From: Shewanella fodinae
Lineage (GTDB): Bacteria; Pseudomonadota; Gammaproteobacteria; Enterobacterales; Shewanellaceae
Length of the DNA: 64,000 nt
Assembly (NCBI RefSeq): GCF_014651955.1
Contig: NZ_BMXW01000009.1
Coordinates: forward strand, 1-64,000
Direction: 5' to 3'
Shown here piece by piece: positions 56,899 through 64,000 of this stretch. Every line of letters begins with the position of its first letter. Within the stretch, counting starts at the first letter, position 1. Under the pieces are notes generated by a model. That model worked only from the letters and a program-made list of their open reading frames with translations. It ran no database searches and was not told the DNA's origin. Made by a program: the position numbers and the translations under genes.

Positions 56899-58245
56899 TC
56901 AGGCACGCGGGAAGTTAAGAATAACTTTCAGCCCCGGCTGGTTATCGGTGAGGTTAATTGTCGCATGATGGCGCGATAAAATCGCTTTTACCATCGATAG
57001 CCCCAAACCACTGCCCTGCTCATGTCGGCTGGGATCAAGCCGCACCAATCGTTCAAACACCTTTTCACGGGCTGCTTCCGGGATACCAGGGCCATTGTCA
57101 CTGATCTCAATACTGCCACCGCGCTGGCGAATACAGATACTGGCGCCCTCACCGGCATATTTGATGGCGTTGTCCACTAAATTGAACAGCGCTTGAAATA
57201 ACAGATGTTTATCGCCAGAAACAACATAATCCTCGTTGGTTTCCAGCGTTAGTGTTTGCTGGCGCTCTTCCGCCAGAGCTTCTGCCATTTCCCGCAAGTC
57301 GGCACACAGATCATGCAAACTCACCGGTTGTAATTCCAACGCCTGCTGGCCTTCTTCAATACGCGTCAGTGACAGCATAGCGTTAAAGGTTGCCAAGCAG
57401 TGATCCAGCTCATCGGTCAGTTCGCCGCAACGTTCGGCTAAGCGTTCCGGTGGCTGATAGGGCAACTGCTCCAGCCCAATGCGCAAATGCGACAGCGGTG
57501 TGCGCATATCGTGGGCAATGTTATCGGTTACCCCCCGCACTGCGTGCAGGTTATGCTCCAGCGTGTCCAGCACCCGATTAAATTGCGCCGCCAGCAGATC
57601 AAACTCATCCTGCTTGCCACTGACAGGCAAGCGCGTGTTGTAATAACCTTTTTCAATACGTTCACTCAAACGGTTGTAATGGACCAAGCGGCTGAGTAAC
57701 CCTTTGGAGAACAGGTAACCCACCACCAGCGCCAACACGATAGTCAGCGCCAACGCGGTTAATGCTGCACTGACAAATTTATCAATCAATGCCGCTAAAT
57801 GGTCGGTGCGGGTGGCGATTAACACGGGGCCATAACGGGTCATCACCACGCCGCCGGTGAGAATATGCAGTTTTTCCGGGCCACCGGTAAATATTGGAAA
57901 TTCGCGGGTATTGGGCAACAACGGCATGTTTTCTGGCATCAGTGTTAACGAGCCGACCATCTCTACTCCGCCTTGCCAGGCAATTAATGCGGTACGTGAA
58001 TCTGAGGCACGGATCTGTGCCGCAAATGCCCGCCGATCAACAGTCAGAGATAACTGCTGATAGCGCTGGGCTTCTGATAATAGATGTTGCCGAACTTGAG
58101 CCTGCTGCTCCGTCACCAGTTGGCGGTACAACACCAGCAGCAAGGTGCCGATGATTAACATCACCAGCACCGAGAAAATAACAGTAATGCGCCAAGCACT
58201 GCTTCTAAAGGGCTTAATAACCTTTGCGGAGACGATAGCCAGCAC
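56899..58245 (-). CDS. two-component sensor histidine kinase
   Basis: 448 residues: membrane segments at about 20-41 and 155-180, with a periplasmic sensor domain between, then HAMP. The phosphorylated His is near 245 (NIAHDMRTPLSHLRI), the N box is LFNLVDNAIKY, and the G boxes are DNGPGIP and GSGLGLSMVKAI. It resembles the QseC/CusS class. The start overlaps the response regulator by 32 bases. Confidence 0.95.
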   Translation of the reverse strand: MLAIVSAKVIKPFRSSAWRITVIFSVLVMLIIGTLLLVLYRQLVTEQQAQVRQHLLSEAQRYQQLSLTVDRRAFAAQIRASDSRTALIAWQGGVEMVGSLTLMPENMPLLPNTREFPIFTGGPEKLHILTGGVVMTRYGPVLIATRTDHLAALIDKFVSAALTALALTIVLALVVGYLFSKGLLSRLVHYNRLSERIEKGYYNTRLPVSGKQDEFDLLAAQFNRVLDTLEHNLHAVRGVTDNIAHDMRTPLSHLRIGLEQLPYQPPERLAERCGELTDELDHCLATFNAMLSLTRIEEGQQALELQPVSLHDLCADLREMAEALAEERQQTLTLETNEDYVVSGDKHLLFQALFNLVDNAIKYAGEGASICIRQRGGSIEISDNGPGIPEAAREKVFERLVRLDPSRHEQGSGLGLSMVKAILSRHHATINLTDNQPGLKVILNFPRA

Positions 58246-58891
58246 CTCGTATGGTTTCGATCAGCTCGCCGTGCCCAAGATCTTCAAATTTACGCCGCAG
58301 TTTGGCGATGTGAACATCGATGACATTAGTGCGCGGGTCGAAGTGATAATCCCATACCGCCTCAAATAACAATGTGCGACTGACCACCTGATTGGCGTGT
58401 TCCATCAGGTACTTCAGCAACAAAAACTCCTTTGGCTGCAGCAACAGTTCTTCTTCATTGAGGGTGACGGTGCGGGTCAGTAATTCCATGCGTAATGGCC
58501 CGACTCGTAAGTCGGTTTTCGCCGGTTGTGACTGCCCACGTTGCATCAGTTTTTCTGCACGCACTAGCAATTCAGAAAAAGCAAACGGCTTGGTCATGTA
58601 ATCATCACCACCGGCGCGCAACCCTTTAACCCGTTCATCCACATGGCTGAGCGCGGACAGGATCAACACCGGTGTTTGATCGCCGGTAGCCCGTAGCGCT
58701 GCCAGCAGTTTCAAGCCATCGAGCCCAGGTAACATACGATCGAGGATCAGCAATTCAAACTGTCCTGTCGTCGCCAACATCAAGCCCTGCTGACCATCGG
58801 CGGCAGTTTCGATACTGTGGCCCTGTTCTAAGAAGCCCTTGACGATATATTCCTGGGTGGTGGCGTCATCTTCGACCAGTAATATCTTCAT
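58214..58891 (-). CDS. OmpR-family response regulator
   Basis: 225 residues. The receiver has acidic EDD at 7-9, phosphoacceptor Asp51 (LILDRMLPG) and Lys in MTKPFAFSE. The C-terminal winged helix is of OmpR type (LLQPKEFLLLKYL ... RTNVIDVHIAKLRRKF, GAGYRL). Partner of the overlapping kinase. It follows three bases after the PepSY-like gene. Confidence 0.96.
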   Translation of the reverse strand: MKILLVEDDATTQEYIVKGFLEQGHSIETAADGQQGLMLATTGQFELLILDRMLPGLDGLKLLAALRATGDQTPVLILSALSHVDERVKGLRAGGDDYMTKPFAFSELLVRAEKLMQRGQSQPAKTDLRVGPLRMELLTRTVTLNEEELLLQPKEFLLLKYLMEHANQVVSRTLLFEAVWDYHFDPRTNVIDVHIAKLRRKFEDLGHGELIETIRGAGYRLRKGY

Positions 58892-58894
58892 CTG

Positions 58895-59416
58895 TTAATC
58901 CCATTTCAGTAACGGCAATTGCCGCTGATGTTCAATGTCATATGCAAGTTTGTGGCTGCCATTTTCATCCAGCACTTTAAGTTCTAGATAACTGATCCCT
59001 AAGTCTTGATCCAACTCCGCCTGTTGCAAATAACCGTTGTTGTGAACTAAGGCTAACTGGGTCAGCATGGAAAACCGCTGCTGGCGTTGCTGTAACATCA
59101 GCGCTAGCGCCAAAGGTGGCGCATCCTTGGCAAGCCTGCGCGTGTGGTTGTCGAGCACTTTGCCATCAACGCCATCCAAGGTTAGTTCACTTTGATTACG
59201 GCTACGGGGGTCAACCAGTGTAAACCGATATACCAGTTTACCGTCGTTGATTTCAGCAATAAATTCAATGATCTCACCCAGATTCTGCGCTTCGGCACTG
59301 GCAATCGCGGCAGCCGGAACCAAATGCTGACCATCTCTAAATAAGCTGAGCATCGGCGATGGCGCTGCGAATGCAGCAGAACACCACAACAACAGGGTTG
59401 CCAATATCAGCCTCAT
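58895..59416 (-). CDS. periplasmic protein, PepSY-like
   Basis: 173 residues from ATG 59416 (GGAGGC upstream), with a signal peptide ending AFAA. The mature part has one or two PepSY-like units (ISYLELKVLDENGSHKLAYDI at the end; IEFIAEINDGKLVYRFTLVD earlier), as in periplasmic proteins encoded beside OmpR/QseBC systems. It is probably a sensor accessory or stress protein; the specific ligand is unknown. Confidence 0.75.
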   Translation of the reverse strand: MRLILATLLLWCSAAFAAPSPMLSLFRDGQHLVPAAAIASAEAQNLGEIIEFIAEINDGKLVYRFTLVDPRSRNQSELTLDGVDGKVLDNHTRRLAKDAPPLALALMLQQRQQRFSMLTQLALVHNNGYLQQAELDQDLGISYLELKVLDENGSHKLAYDIEHQRQLPLLKWD

Positions 59417-59466
59417 GTCGCCTCCATCCAAGCAGACTGCCGTAGAAATCGCTTTTTTACATTCAT

Positions 59467-59802
59467 TTAATGGTTATCAGCCAATTGCATATGGTCAATT
59501 TCCACTTCTGGACCGAAGCGGGTATTGCCGACTTTGCCCGTCAGTGTCAGTGGTGTATCACCTTTGACGTCAATATGACGCCATAATGCATTGTCAATTT
59601 CGACTTTCAGTTCACCACTCTGATCGCGAAACAGATAATGTTCGCCACCCAGCGCCTTGATCAGATAGCCTTGCAACGCTACCTGTGTATCAAGGTCTGC
59701 ACCCTTGGCAGCTTGCGCTGTTGTCACCGAGGCACTCGCCATCGCCGGTGCAGTGACGACCAGTAACGCGCCTAATAACCCGCAAATTCTTTTGGTCATC
59801 AT
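59467..59802 (-). CDS. periplasmic BOF-family protein (YgiW/YdeI type)
   Basis: 111 residues from ATG 59802, preceded by AGGAGG; in-frame codons upstream to 59913 overlap modC and are rejected. Signal peptide ends AMASA. The OB-fold shows VALQGYLIKALGGEHYLFRDQSGEL and the terminal DHMQL. E. coli ygiW is likewise next to qseBC, and members confer stress tolerance. First gene of the BOF/PepSY/regulator/kinase run. Confidence 0.88.
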   Translation of the reverse strand: MMTKRICGLLGALLVVTAPAMASASVTTAQAAKGADLDTQVALQGYLIKALGGEHYLFRDQSGELKVEIDNALWRHIDVKGDTPLTLTGKVGNTRFGPEVEIDHMQLADNH

Positions 59803-59881
59803 GCATACCTCCTGAAATATTGGGCAATTTAGTATACGGAAGGTTGCTTTAAACCTGCATGGAAACAAGATTAAGTTTTGA

Positions 59882-61006
59882 TCATCTGTCGGAGGATATG
59901 CAGGCTGGTTCATGTTCCAGCAAGTGGATAAGGTCAGATTTCAGGGCGACTTCTGTTTGCAAGCCTGCCGCAAGGGCCAATTTCTGCACCAGATGCAATG
60001 GCACCTCGGCATGCAGCTGATAAGCAATACTGGCAATGCTCGCCACTAAGCGCACGGATTCCCCCATCACCAGCAACGAGTCAATAGTGACCGACAGCTT
60101 GTTGTAACTGCGGCTCAAGCGGCCACTGCTGATGGCGTTAAAGCGGATGCCTTGATTGGGGATCACCCAGCGCACATGCTCACCACAACGCTGACGCGCA
60201 TCGGTGTTACAGGCAATTTTCTGTTCGCCAAACTGCAACCACTGCAGTTGCTGCTGCTCGTCATACGGTAAGACCTTGGCATCAAAGATATTACGCAAGC
60301 CCATCTGCCGCGCCACAGCTTCATTACGCGGCTTAAGCAACACCTGCCGTGGCTCCCCCTGCTGCAACATCTGCCCTTGGCTGATCAATACCAGTTTATC
60401 CGCCAGCAGCAAGGCCTCGTTAATATCATGGGTCACCATGATAACCGGGATCTGTAACTGACTCTTCAAACGCGCCAGCTCGATATATAAGCGCTCACGA
60501 GTCTCTCGATCCAATGCCGAAAACGGTTCATCCAGCAATAATACCGAAGGCTCCCGCGCCAACGCTCGCGCCAGCGCCACCCGCTGTTTCTGCCCACCGG
60601 ATAACTGATGTGGCAACCGCTCGGGTAATCCCTGCAGATTTACCCGTTCCAGCCACTGTAGCGCCCGTTGTCGCCGTTGTGATTTGGGTAGATGGTCAAG
60701 ACCCGCCATCACATTAGCCTGTGCGCTGAGATTGGGGAACAAACCATAGTGCTGTGGCACGTAGCCCAGATGACGTTGTTGTGGTGACAAGTTAATTCCG
60801 TCAGCAAACCACAACTGTTCGCCACAACGGATTTCACCGGATTGTGGCTGATTGAGTCCGGCAATCATCCGCAGCAAGGTTGTCTTACCGCCACCAGAAG
60901 GGCCAACAACGGCGAGTAATTCCCCGGCACGACAACTGAACTCGGCCTGCAGCGGAATACCATTCAGCTGTGAAATATGCACATGCAGATCGCCGCGAGC
61001 CTTCAT
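59882..61006 (-). CDS. modC: molybdate ABC transporter ATPase ModC
   Basis: 374 residues. Walker A GPSGGGKTT near 35-43, signature LSGGQKQRVALARA, Walker B VLLLDEPFSALD. The C-terminal extension is the molybdate-binding MOBE-type domain, though divergent. It energises molybdate import through ModB. The start overlaps the modB stop (ATGA). Last gene of the moa-mod run. Confidence 0.94.
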   Translation of the reverse strand: MKARGDLHVHISQLNGIPLQAEFSCRAGELLAVVGPSGGGKTTLLRMIAGLNQPQSGEIRCGEQLWFADGINLSPQQRHLGYVPQHYGLFPNLSAQANVMAGLDHLPKSQRRQRALQWLERVNLQGLPERLPHQLSGGQKQRVALARALAREPSVLLLDEPFSALDRETRERLYIELARLKSQLQIPVIMVTHDINEALLLADKLVLISQGQMLQQGEPRQVLLKPRNEAVARQMGLRNIFDAKVLPYDEQQQLQWLQFGEQKIACNTDARQRCGEHVRWVIPNQGIRFNAISSGRLSRSYNKLSVTIDSLLVMGESVRLVASIASIAYQLHAEVPLHLVQKLALAAGLQTEVALKSDLIHLLEHEPACISSDR

Positions 61007-61671
61007 CGATGACGCTCCATCCGCCGCGACAGCGCCGTAGTCAATGCCAGTGTGGAGATAGCAAATAACAACAGCAGCAATGACATATTACCGGCAGCAC
61101 TGAAATCAAACGCCTGCACATTATCGTAAATCGCAATGGAGATAGTTTTAGTCTCTCCAGCGATGGAACCGCCCATCATCAGCACGACGCCAAATTCGCC
61201 CAGCACATGAGAAAAACACAAGACTAATGCGGTGAGAATTCCCGGCCATGCCAGCGGCAGTTCCACCCGAAACAGTTGTTTCAGACGCCCCATACCACAA
61301 CAGGCACTGGCATCGCGCACCTCTTGGGGGATCGCTTCAAATGAACGCTGAATGGGTTGTACGGCAAATGGAATATTGACCAGCACTGACGCCAGTACCA
61401 GACCAGAAAAATGGAACACCAACTGCACATCAAAATATTGTTGTAGCAGTTGGCCGATAAAACTGTCACTGCCCAAGCTGACCAATAAGTAATAGCCGAT
61501 GACCGTTGGCGGTAGTACCAACGGCACCATAATCAAGGCTTCTAACCAGGACTTACCGGGGAAACGCTCGTAGGCCAGCGGCCTCGCAATAATCACGGCC
61601 AGTGGGATCAGTATCAGCACACTGATGGCGGCCAATTTGATCGACAACCACAGTGACTGCCAGTCCATCAA
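61003..61671 (-). CDS. modB: molybdate ABC transporter permease ModB
   Basis: 222 residues with about five membrane segments and the permease EAA loop (EVRDASACCGMGRLKQLFRVELPLA). VPLVLPPTVIGYYLL is typical of ModB. Overlaps modA and modC by four bases at each end. Confidence 0.95.
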   Translation of the reverse strand: MMDWQSLWLSIKLAAISVLILIPLAVIIARPLAYERFPGKSWLEALIMVPLVLPPTVIGYYLLVSLGSDSFIGQLLQQYFDVQLVFHFSGLVLASVLVNIPFAVQPIQRSFEAIPQEVRDASACCGMGRLKQLFRVELPLAWPGILTALVLCFSHVLGEFGVVLMMGGSIAGETKTISIAIYDNVQAFDFSAAGNMSLLLLLFAISTLALTTALSRRMERHR

Positions 61672-62444
61672 TGGCCCTCTTCTGGCAGCGCAAAACCATA
61701 GGCGCGGAACACTGCTCGAGCAGGTTCGCTTTGCAGGTAACGGTAGAAGTCTTGGGCAACATCCCCCGCGCCTTTAAGCAACACCATACGTTGCGTCAAC
61801 GGGTGGTGTTGCTCGTCTGGCAACGCCACGTATCGCCCACGTTCGCGAAACTGCGGAGCCATTGCCAGCGACAAGGCAACAATGCCGCCTTGAGTGGAGC
61901 CACTGAGCGCAAACTGGGCGGCTTGCGAGACGTTTTCGCCATAAACAATTGAAGGCTGTAGCGCTTGCCATAACCCCTTTTGTTGTAATAACTGACGGGC
62001 GCGTTCACCATAAGGCGCATGTTCAGGGTTGGCGATGGCAAACCGTGTCAGTTGTCCACTTTGCAGCAGTTGTGTCAGTCCTGACAGGTCGGTATCGAGA
62101 GTCAACGGTGAGTTATTGGGTGCCACCAAGGCTAATCGGCCATAGGCATAGACCACCCCGTTATCGGCAGTTACCTTGGCAGATGCCAGTGCTGCCACAT
62201 ATTTTTCATCTGCCGACAAAAACAGTTGAAACGGCGCACCATGTTTAATCTGCGCCACAAAATTACCCGAGGAACCATAGGAAACGCGCAACTGCTTGCC
62301 AGTTTGCTGCTGATAGTTTTTAACAATCTGCTCCATGGCAAACTTGATATTGGCCGCAGCGGCAATATTGGGGACTTCAGCGGCCACCCACGGACTGCCA
62401 CAGATCAGCAATAACAGTGCTAACGAACGCCACAACCAAGCCAT
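61668..62444 (-). CDS. modA: periplasmic molybdate-binding protein ModA
   Basis: 258 residues, with a signal peptide ending WVAAE. AAAANIKFAMEQIVKNY and SYGSSGNF are oxyanion-binding ModA motifs; YGENVSQAAQFA lies in the second lobe. It captures molybdate for ModBC. It begins two bases after the moaE stop. Confidence 0.95.
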   Translation of the reverse strand: MAWLWRSLALLLLICGSPWVAAEVPNIAAAANIKFAMEQIVKNYQQQTGKQLRVSYGSSGNFVAQIKHGAPFQLFLSADEKYVAALASAKVTADNGVVYAYGRLALVAPNNSPLTLDTDLSGLTQLLQSGQLTRFAIANPEHAPYGERARQLLQQKGLWQALQPSIVYGENVSQAAQFALSGSTQGGIVALSLAMAPQFRERGRYVALPDEQHHPLTQRMVLLKGAGDVAQDFYRYLQSEPARAVFRAYGFALPEEGH

Positions 62445-62446
62445 GC

Positions 62447-62908
62447 TTAACTATCCTGTTCCCAGGCTTGCGCCGCCTGTTCATCAGCATCCCGCGCGTC
62501 CACCCAGCGCTTGTCAGCACCAACACCTTCAAGTTTCCAGAAAGGGGCCTTGGTTTTCAGAAAATCGATCAAGAATTCACAAGCGGCGAACGCCGCTTTA
62601 CGATGCGCACTGCTGACACCGATAAACACGATCTGCTCACCTAATTTCATAGTGCCAACACGATGAATAATAGTGACAAAATTCAGCGGCCAACGCTCAC
62701 GGGCTTGAGCCGTGATCTGCTGTAACACCGCTTCGGTCATGCCCGGATAATGCTCCAGCGTCAGATCAGTCACGGCACTGCCATCGTTAAAATCCCGCAC
62801 CTTGCCAACAAAGGTCACTATCGCGCCATCGCTGTTGTCGGTAGCAATACGGGCGTATTCTGCCGGAACATCAAAATCCTGTTGTTGCACCACAATCCTA
62901 TCTTGCAT
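62447..62908 (-). CDS. moaE: molybdopterin synthase catalytic subunit MoaE
   Basis: 153 residues. With MoaD it converts cyclic pyranopterin monophosphate to molybdopterin. Conserved GAIVTFVGKVRD, LEHYPGM, HRVGTMKLGE, SSAHRKAAF and KAPFWKLE hold the catalytic Lys and Arg. Two bases after moaD. Confidence 0.96.
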   Translation of the reverse strand: MQDRIVVQQQDFDVPAEYARIATDNSDGAIVTFVGKVRDFNDGSAVTDLTLEHYPGMTEAVLQQITAQARERWPLNFVTIIHRVGTMKLGEQIVFIGVSSAHRKAAFAACEFLIDFLKTKAPFWKLEGVGADKRWVDARDADEQAAQAWEQDS

Positions 62909-62910
62909 CG

Positions 62911-63162
62911 TTAGCCCCCGGTCACCGGTGGGAAAAACGCCACTTCATCACCGTCATTAACCTCCGCATGCCAGTTGCTCAGCGTCTGGTTAACGGCAAC
63001 CAGTAGTTTGTCAGACTCTAATGCCCGCGCCCATTTCTCATTTTTGGCAGCCAGGTGAGTCCGTAATGCTGCGGTGGTGGCAACGTGTTCGCCAGCTTCC
63101 AACTGAATGGAAGGCGTACCGAGTAACTCTCTGATTTGGGCAAAAAACAATACATTAATCAT
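62911..63162 (-). CDS. moaD: molybdopterin synthase sulfur carrier MoaD
   Basis: 83 residues of ubiquitin-like fold ending in the obligatory Gly-Gly (FFPPVTGG), the site adenylated by MoeB and thiocarboxylated. Three bases after moaC. Confidence 0.95.
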   Translation of the reverse strand: MINVLFFAQIRELLGTPSIQLEAGEHVATTAALRTHLAAKNEKWARALESDKLLVAVNQTLSNWHAEVNDGDEVAFFPPVTGG

Positions 63163-63165
63163 GGG

Positions 63166-63642
63166 CTACACCTTAAAATGTCCTGATTTACCACCGCTTT
63201 TTTCCAGCAGGCGGATGCCGGTAATATGCATGTCTTTCTGCACCGCTTTACACATGTCGTAGATGGTCAACGCCGCGACAGAGGCGGCCGTCAGTGCTTC
63301 CATTTCCACACCGGTTTTACCGGATAATTTGCAGCGACTGGTAATCCACACTCGGTTAAATTGCGGTTGTGCTTCCAGATCCACTTCGACTTTGGTCAGC
63401 ATTAAAGGATGGCACAAGGGGATCAGCTCTGAGGTTTTTTTAGCCGCCATAATGCCCGCGATGCGGGCAGTGGCAAATACATCGCCTTTATGGTGCTTAC
63501 CGCTGACGATCATCTCTAGCGTTGCCGGCGCCATCTCGACATAAGCTTCGGCGCGGGCCTCACGTTCAGTTTCCGACTTGGCAGTAACGTCTACCATGTG
63601 GGCGTTACCATCGGCATTGATATGGGTAAATGTGTCGCTCAT
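63166..63642 (-). CDS. moaC: cyclic pyranopterin monophosphate synthase MoaC
   Basis: 158 residues from ATG 63642. Motifs [30 protein letters not shown] and [20 protein letters not shown] are those of MoaC, with the catalytic Asp in [11 protein letters not shown]. It acts with MoaA on GTP. About 50 bp after moaA. Confidence 0.97.
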   Translation of the reverse strand: MSDTFTHINADGNAHMVDVTAKSETEREARAEAYVEMAPATLEMIVSGKHHKGDVFATARIAGIMAAKKTSELIPLCHPLMLTKVEVDLEAQPQFNRVWITSRCKLSGKTGVEMEALTAASVAALTIYDMCKAVQKDMHITGIRLLEKSGGKSGHFKV

Positions 63643-63696
63643 CAAAAAGCTGCCTTAATTTGTCGTTCAAAATGCGGCGGTTATCCACCTAACGCC

Positions 63697-64000
63697 TTAA
63701 CCGCCGATAGAGGCCAGATGCTGGGTAACGCCAGTAATCCCTTGATGCAGGAAATGGGTTTCTTTCTTCAAATGTAACTGCTGATGCAACCGTTCAATCA
63801 ACGCTGGCTGTTGCGCGGTTGACTGTAGCAAGTCCCGCAGATCCAGTCCCTGTTCAGTAAACAGACACAAGTGTAATTTGCCAACAGCAGACACCCGCAA
63901 GCGATTACAACTGGCACAAAAGTCCTTGGAGTACGGCATGATCAGGCCGATACGGCCCTGATAATCTGGATGGCTGAAATTTTGCGCTGGCCCATCTTCC
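63697..64000 (-). CDS. moaA: GTP 3',8-cyclase MoaA, C-terminal part
   Basis: Partial: the frame is open to the window edge. The visible 101 residues hold the C-terminal iron-sulfur motif C-x2-C-x13-C (CASCNRLRV ... LHLC) and end in the required Gly-Gly (ASIGG). [13 protein letters not shown] precedes it. MoaA is a radical-SAM enzyme forming the first pterin intermediate from GTP. It is upstream of moaC in the same operon. Confidence 0.96.
   Translation of the reverse strand, partial: EDGPAQNFSHPDYQGRIGLIMPYSKDFCASCNRLRVSAVGKLHLCLFTEQGLDLRDLLQSTAQQPALIERLHQQLHLKKETHFLHQGITGVTQHLASIGG

Noticed and set aside
1-64000. CRISPR arrays, tRNA and rRNA genes
   Set aside because: No regularly spaced repeats, cloverleaf-type sequences or rRNA motifs were seen on reading both strands.

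Overview
The window looks like a Shewanella-type gammaproteobacterial chromosome (Alteromonadales). The evidence is the gene content and order: fabR next to a fatty-acid desaturase, selD-selU, cysQ-nudE-yrfG beside a complete gspC-N operon, hslR-hslO, an FMN riboswitch before ribB, and a moa-mod cluster. The backbone is moderate in GC. Two stretches are clearly AT-rich and look acquired: about 1-6970 and about 51370-55260. No rRNA, tRNA or CRISPR array was seen.

Layout. 1-5740 is a decayed polymorphic-toxin (Rhs) neighbourhood, all on the minus strand. It holds the broken 3' end of an rhs gene, three lipoprotein genes, small orphan genes, a twice-frameshifted gene, a diverged 150-bp intergenic repeat, and a 313-bp near-perfect direct repeat at its two ends. 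An IS3-family element (5740-6970) closes it and cuts a gene copy. 7090-13416 is core metabolism: unsaturated fatty acid control, selenium, PAPS/nucleotide housekeeping. 13457-24919 is the type II secretion operon gspC to gspN, ending in a strong terminator. 25185-33636 carries the redox/heat-shock pair hslR-hslO, secreted or membrane-bound peptidases (M14, M13) and a TonB-dependent receptor. 34020-36693 is a small accessory group with a dead VOC/glyoxalase gene, two GNAT acetyltransferases, a macrodomain protein and a GFA-SnoaL fusion. 36925-41546 is a probable catabolic cassette: GntR regulator, OprD-type porin, tannase/feruloyl-esterase lipoprotein. 41870-50412 returns to a mostly core set: GIY-YIG protein, S9 peptidase, riboswitch-ribB, moeA-moeB, two DJ-1/PfpI proteins, a Bax-inhibitor-1 protein. 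51374-55195 is an AT-rich three-gene operon of unknown function. 55587-64000 has a His-rich periplasmic protein, a pseudouridine synthase, a BOF/PepSY-like/two-component operon and the moaA-C-D-E-modA-B-C operon, with moaA running off the window end.

How parts work together. The moa genes make molybdopterin, modABC import molybdate and moeA/moeB complete the cofactor, so most of the molybdenum pathway is in this window. SelD makes selenophosphate used by SelU for tRNA selenouridine. The type II secretion system could export secreted hydrolases of the kind seen here, but no specific substrate is shown by the sequence.

The best candidate for an undescribed system is the operon at 51374-55195. 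Its small first protein ends with, and its large helical second protein begins with, the same motif ITxNGxGDAFxGDK; the third is a 498-residue protein I do not recognise. The shared tag, the AT-rich composition and the operon layout suggest a conflict or defence module, but this is inference.
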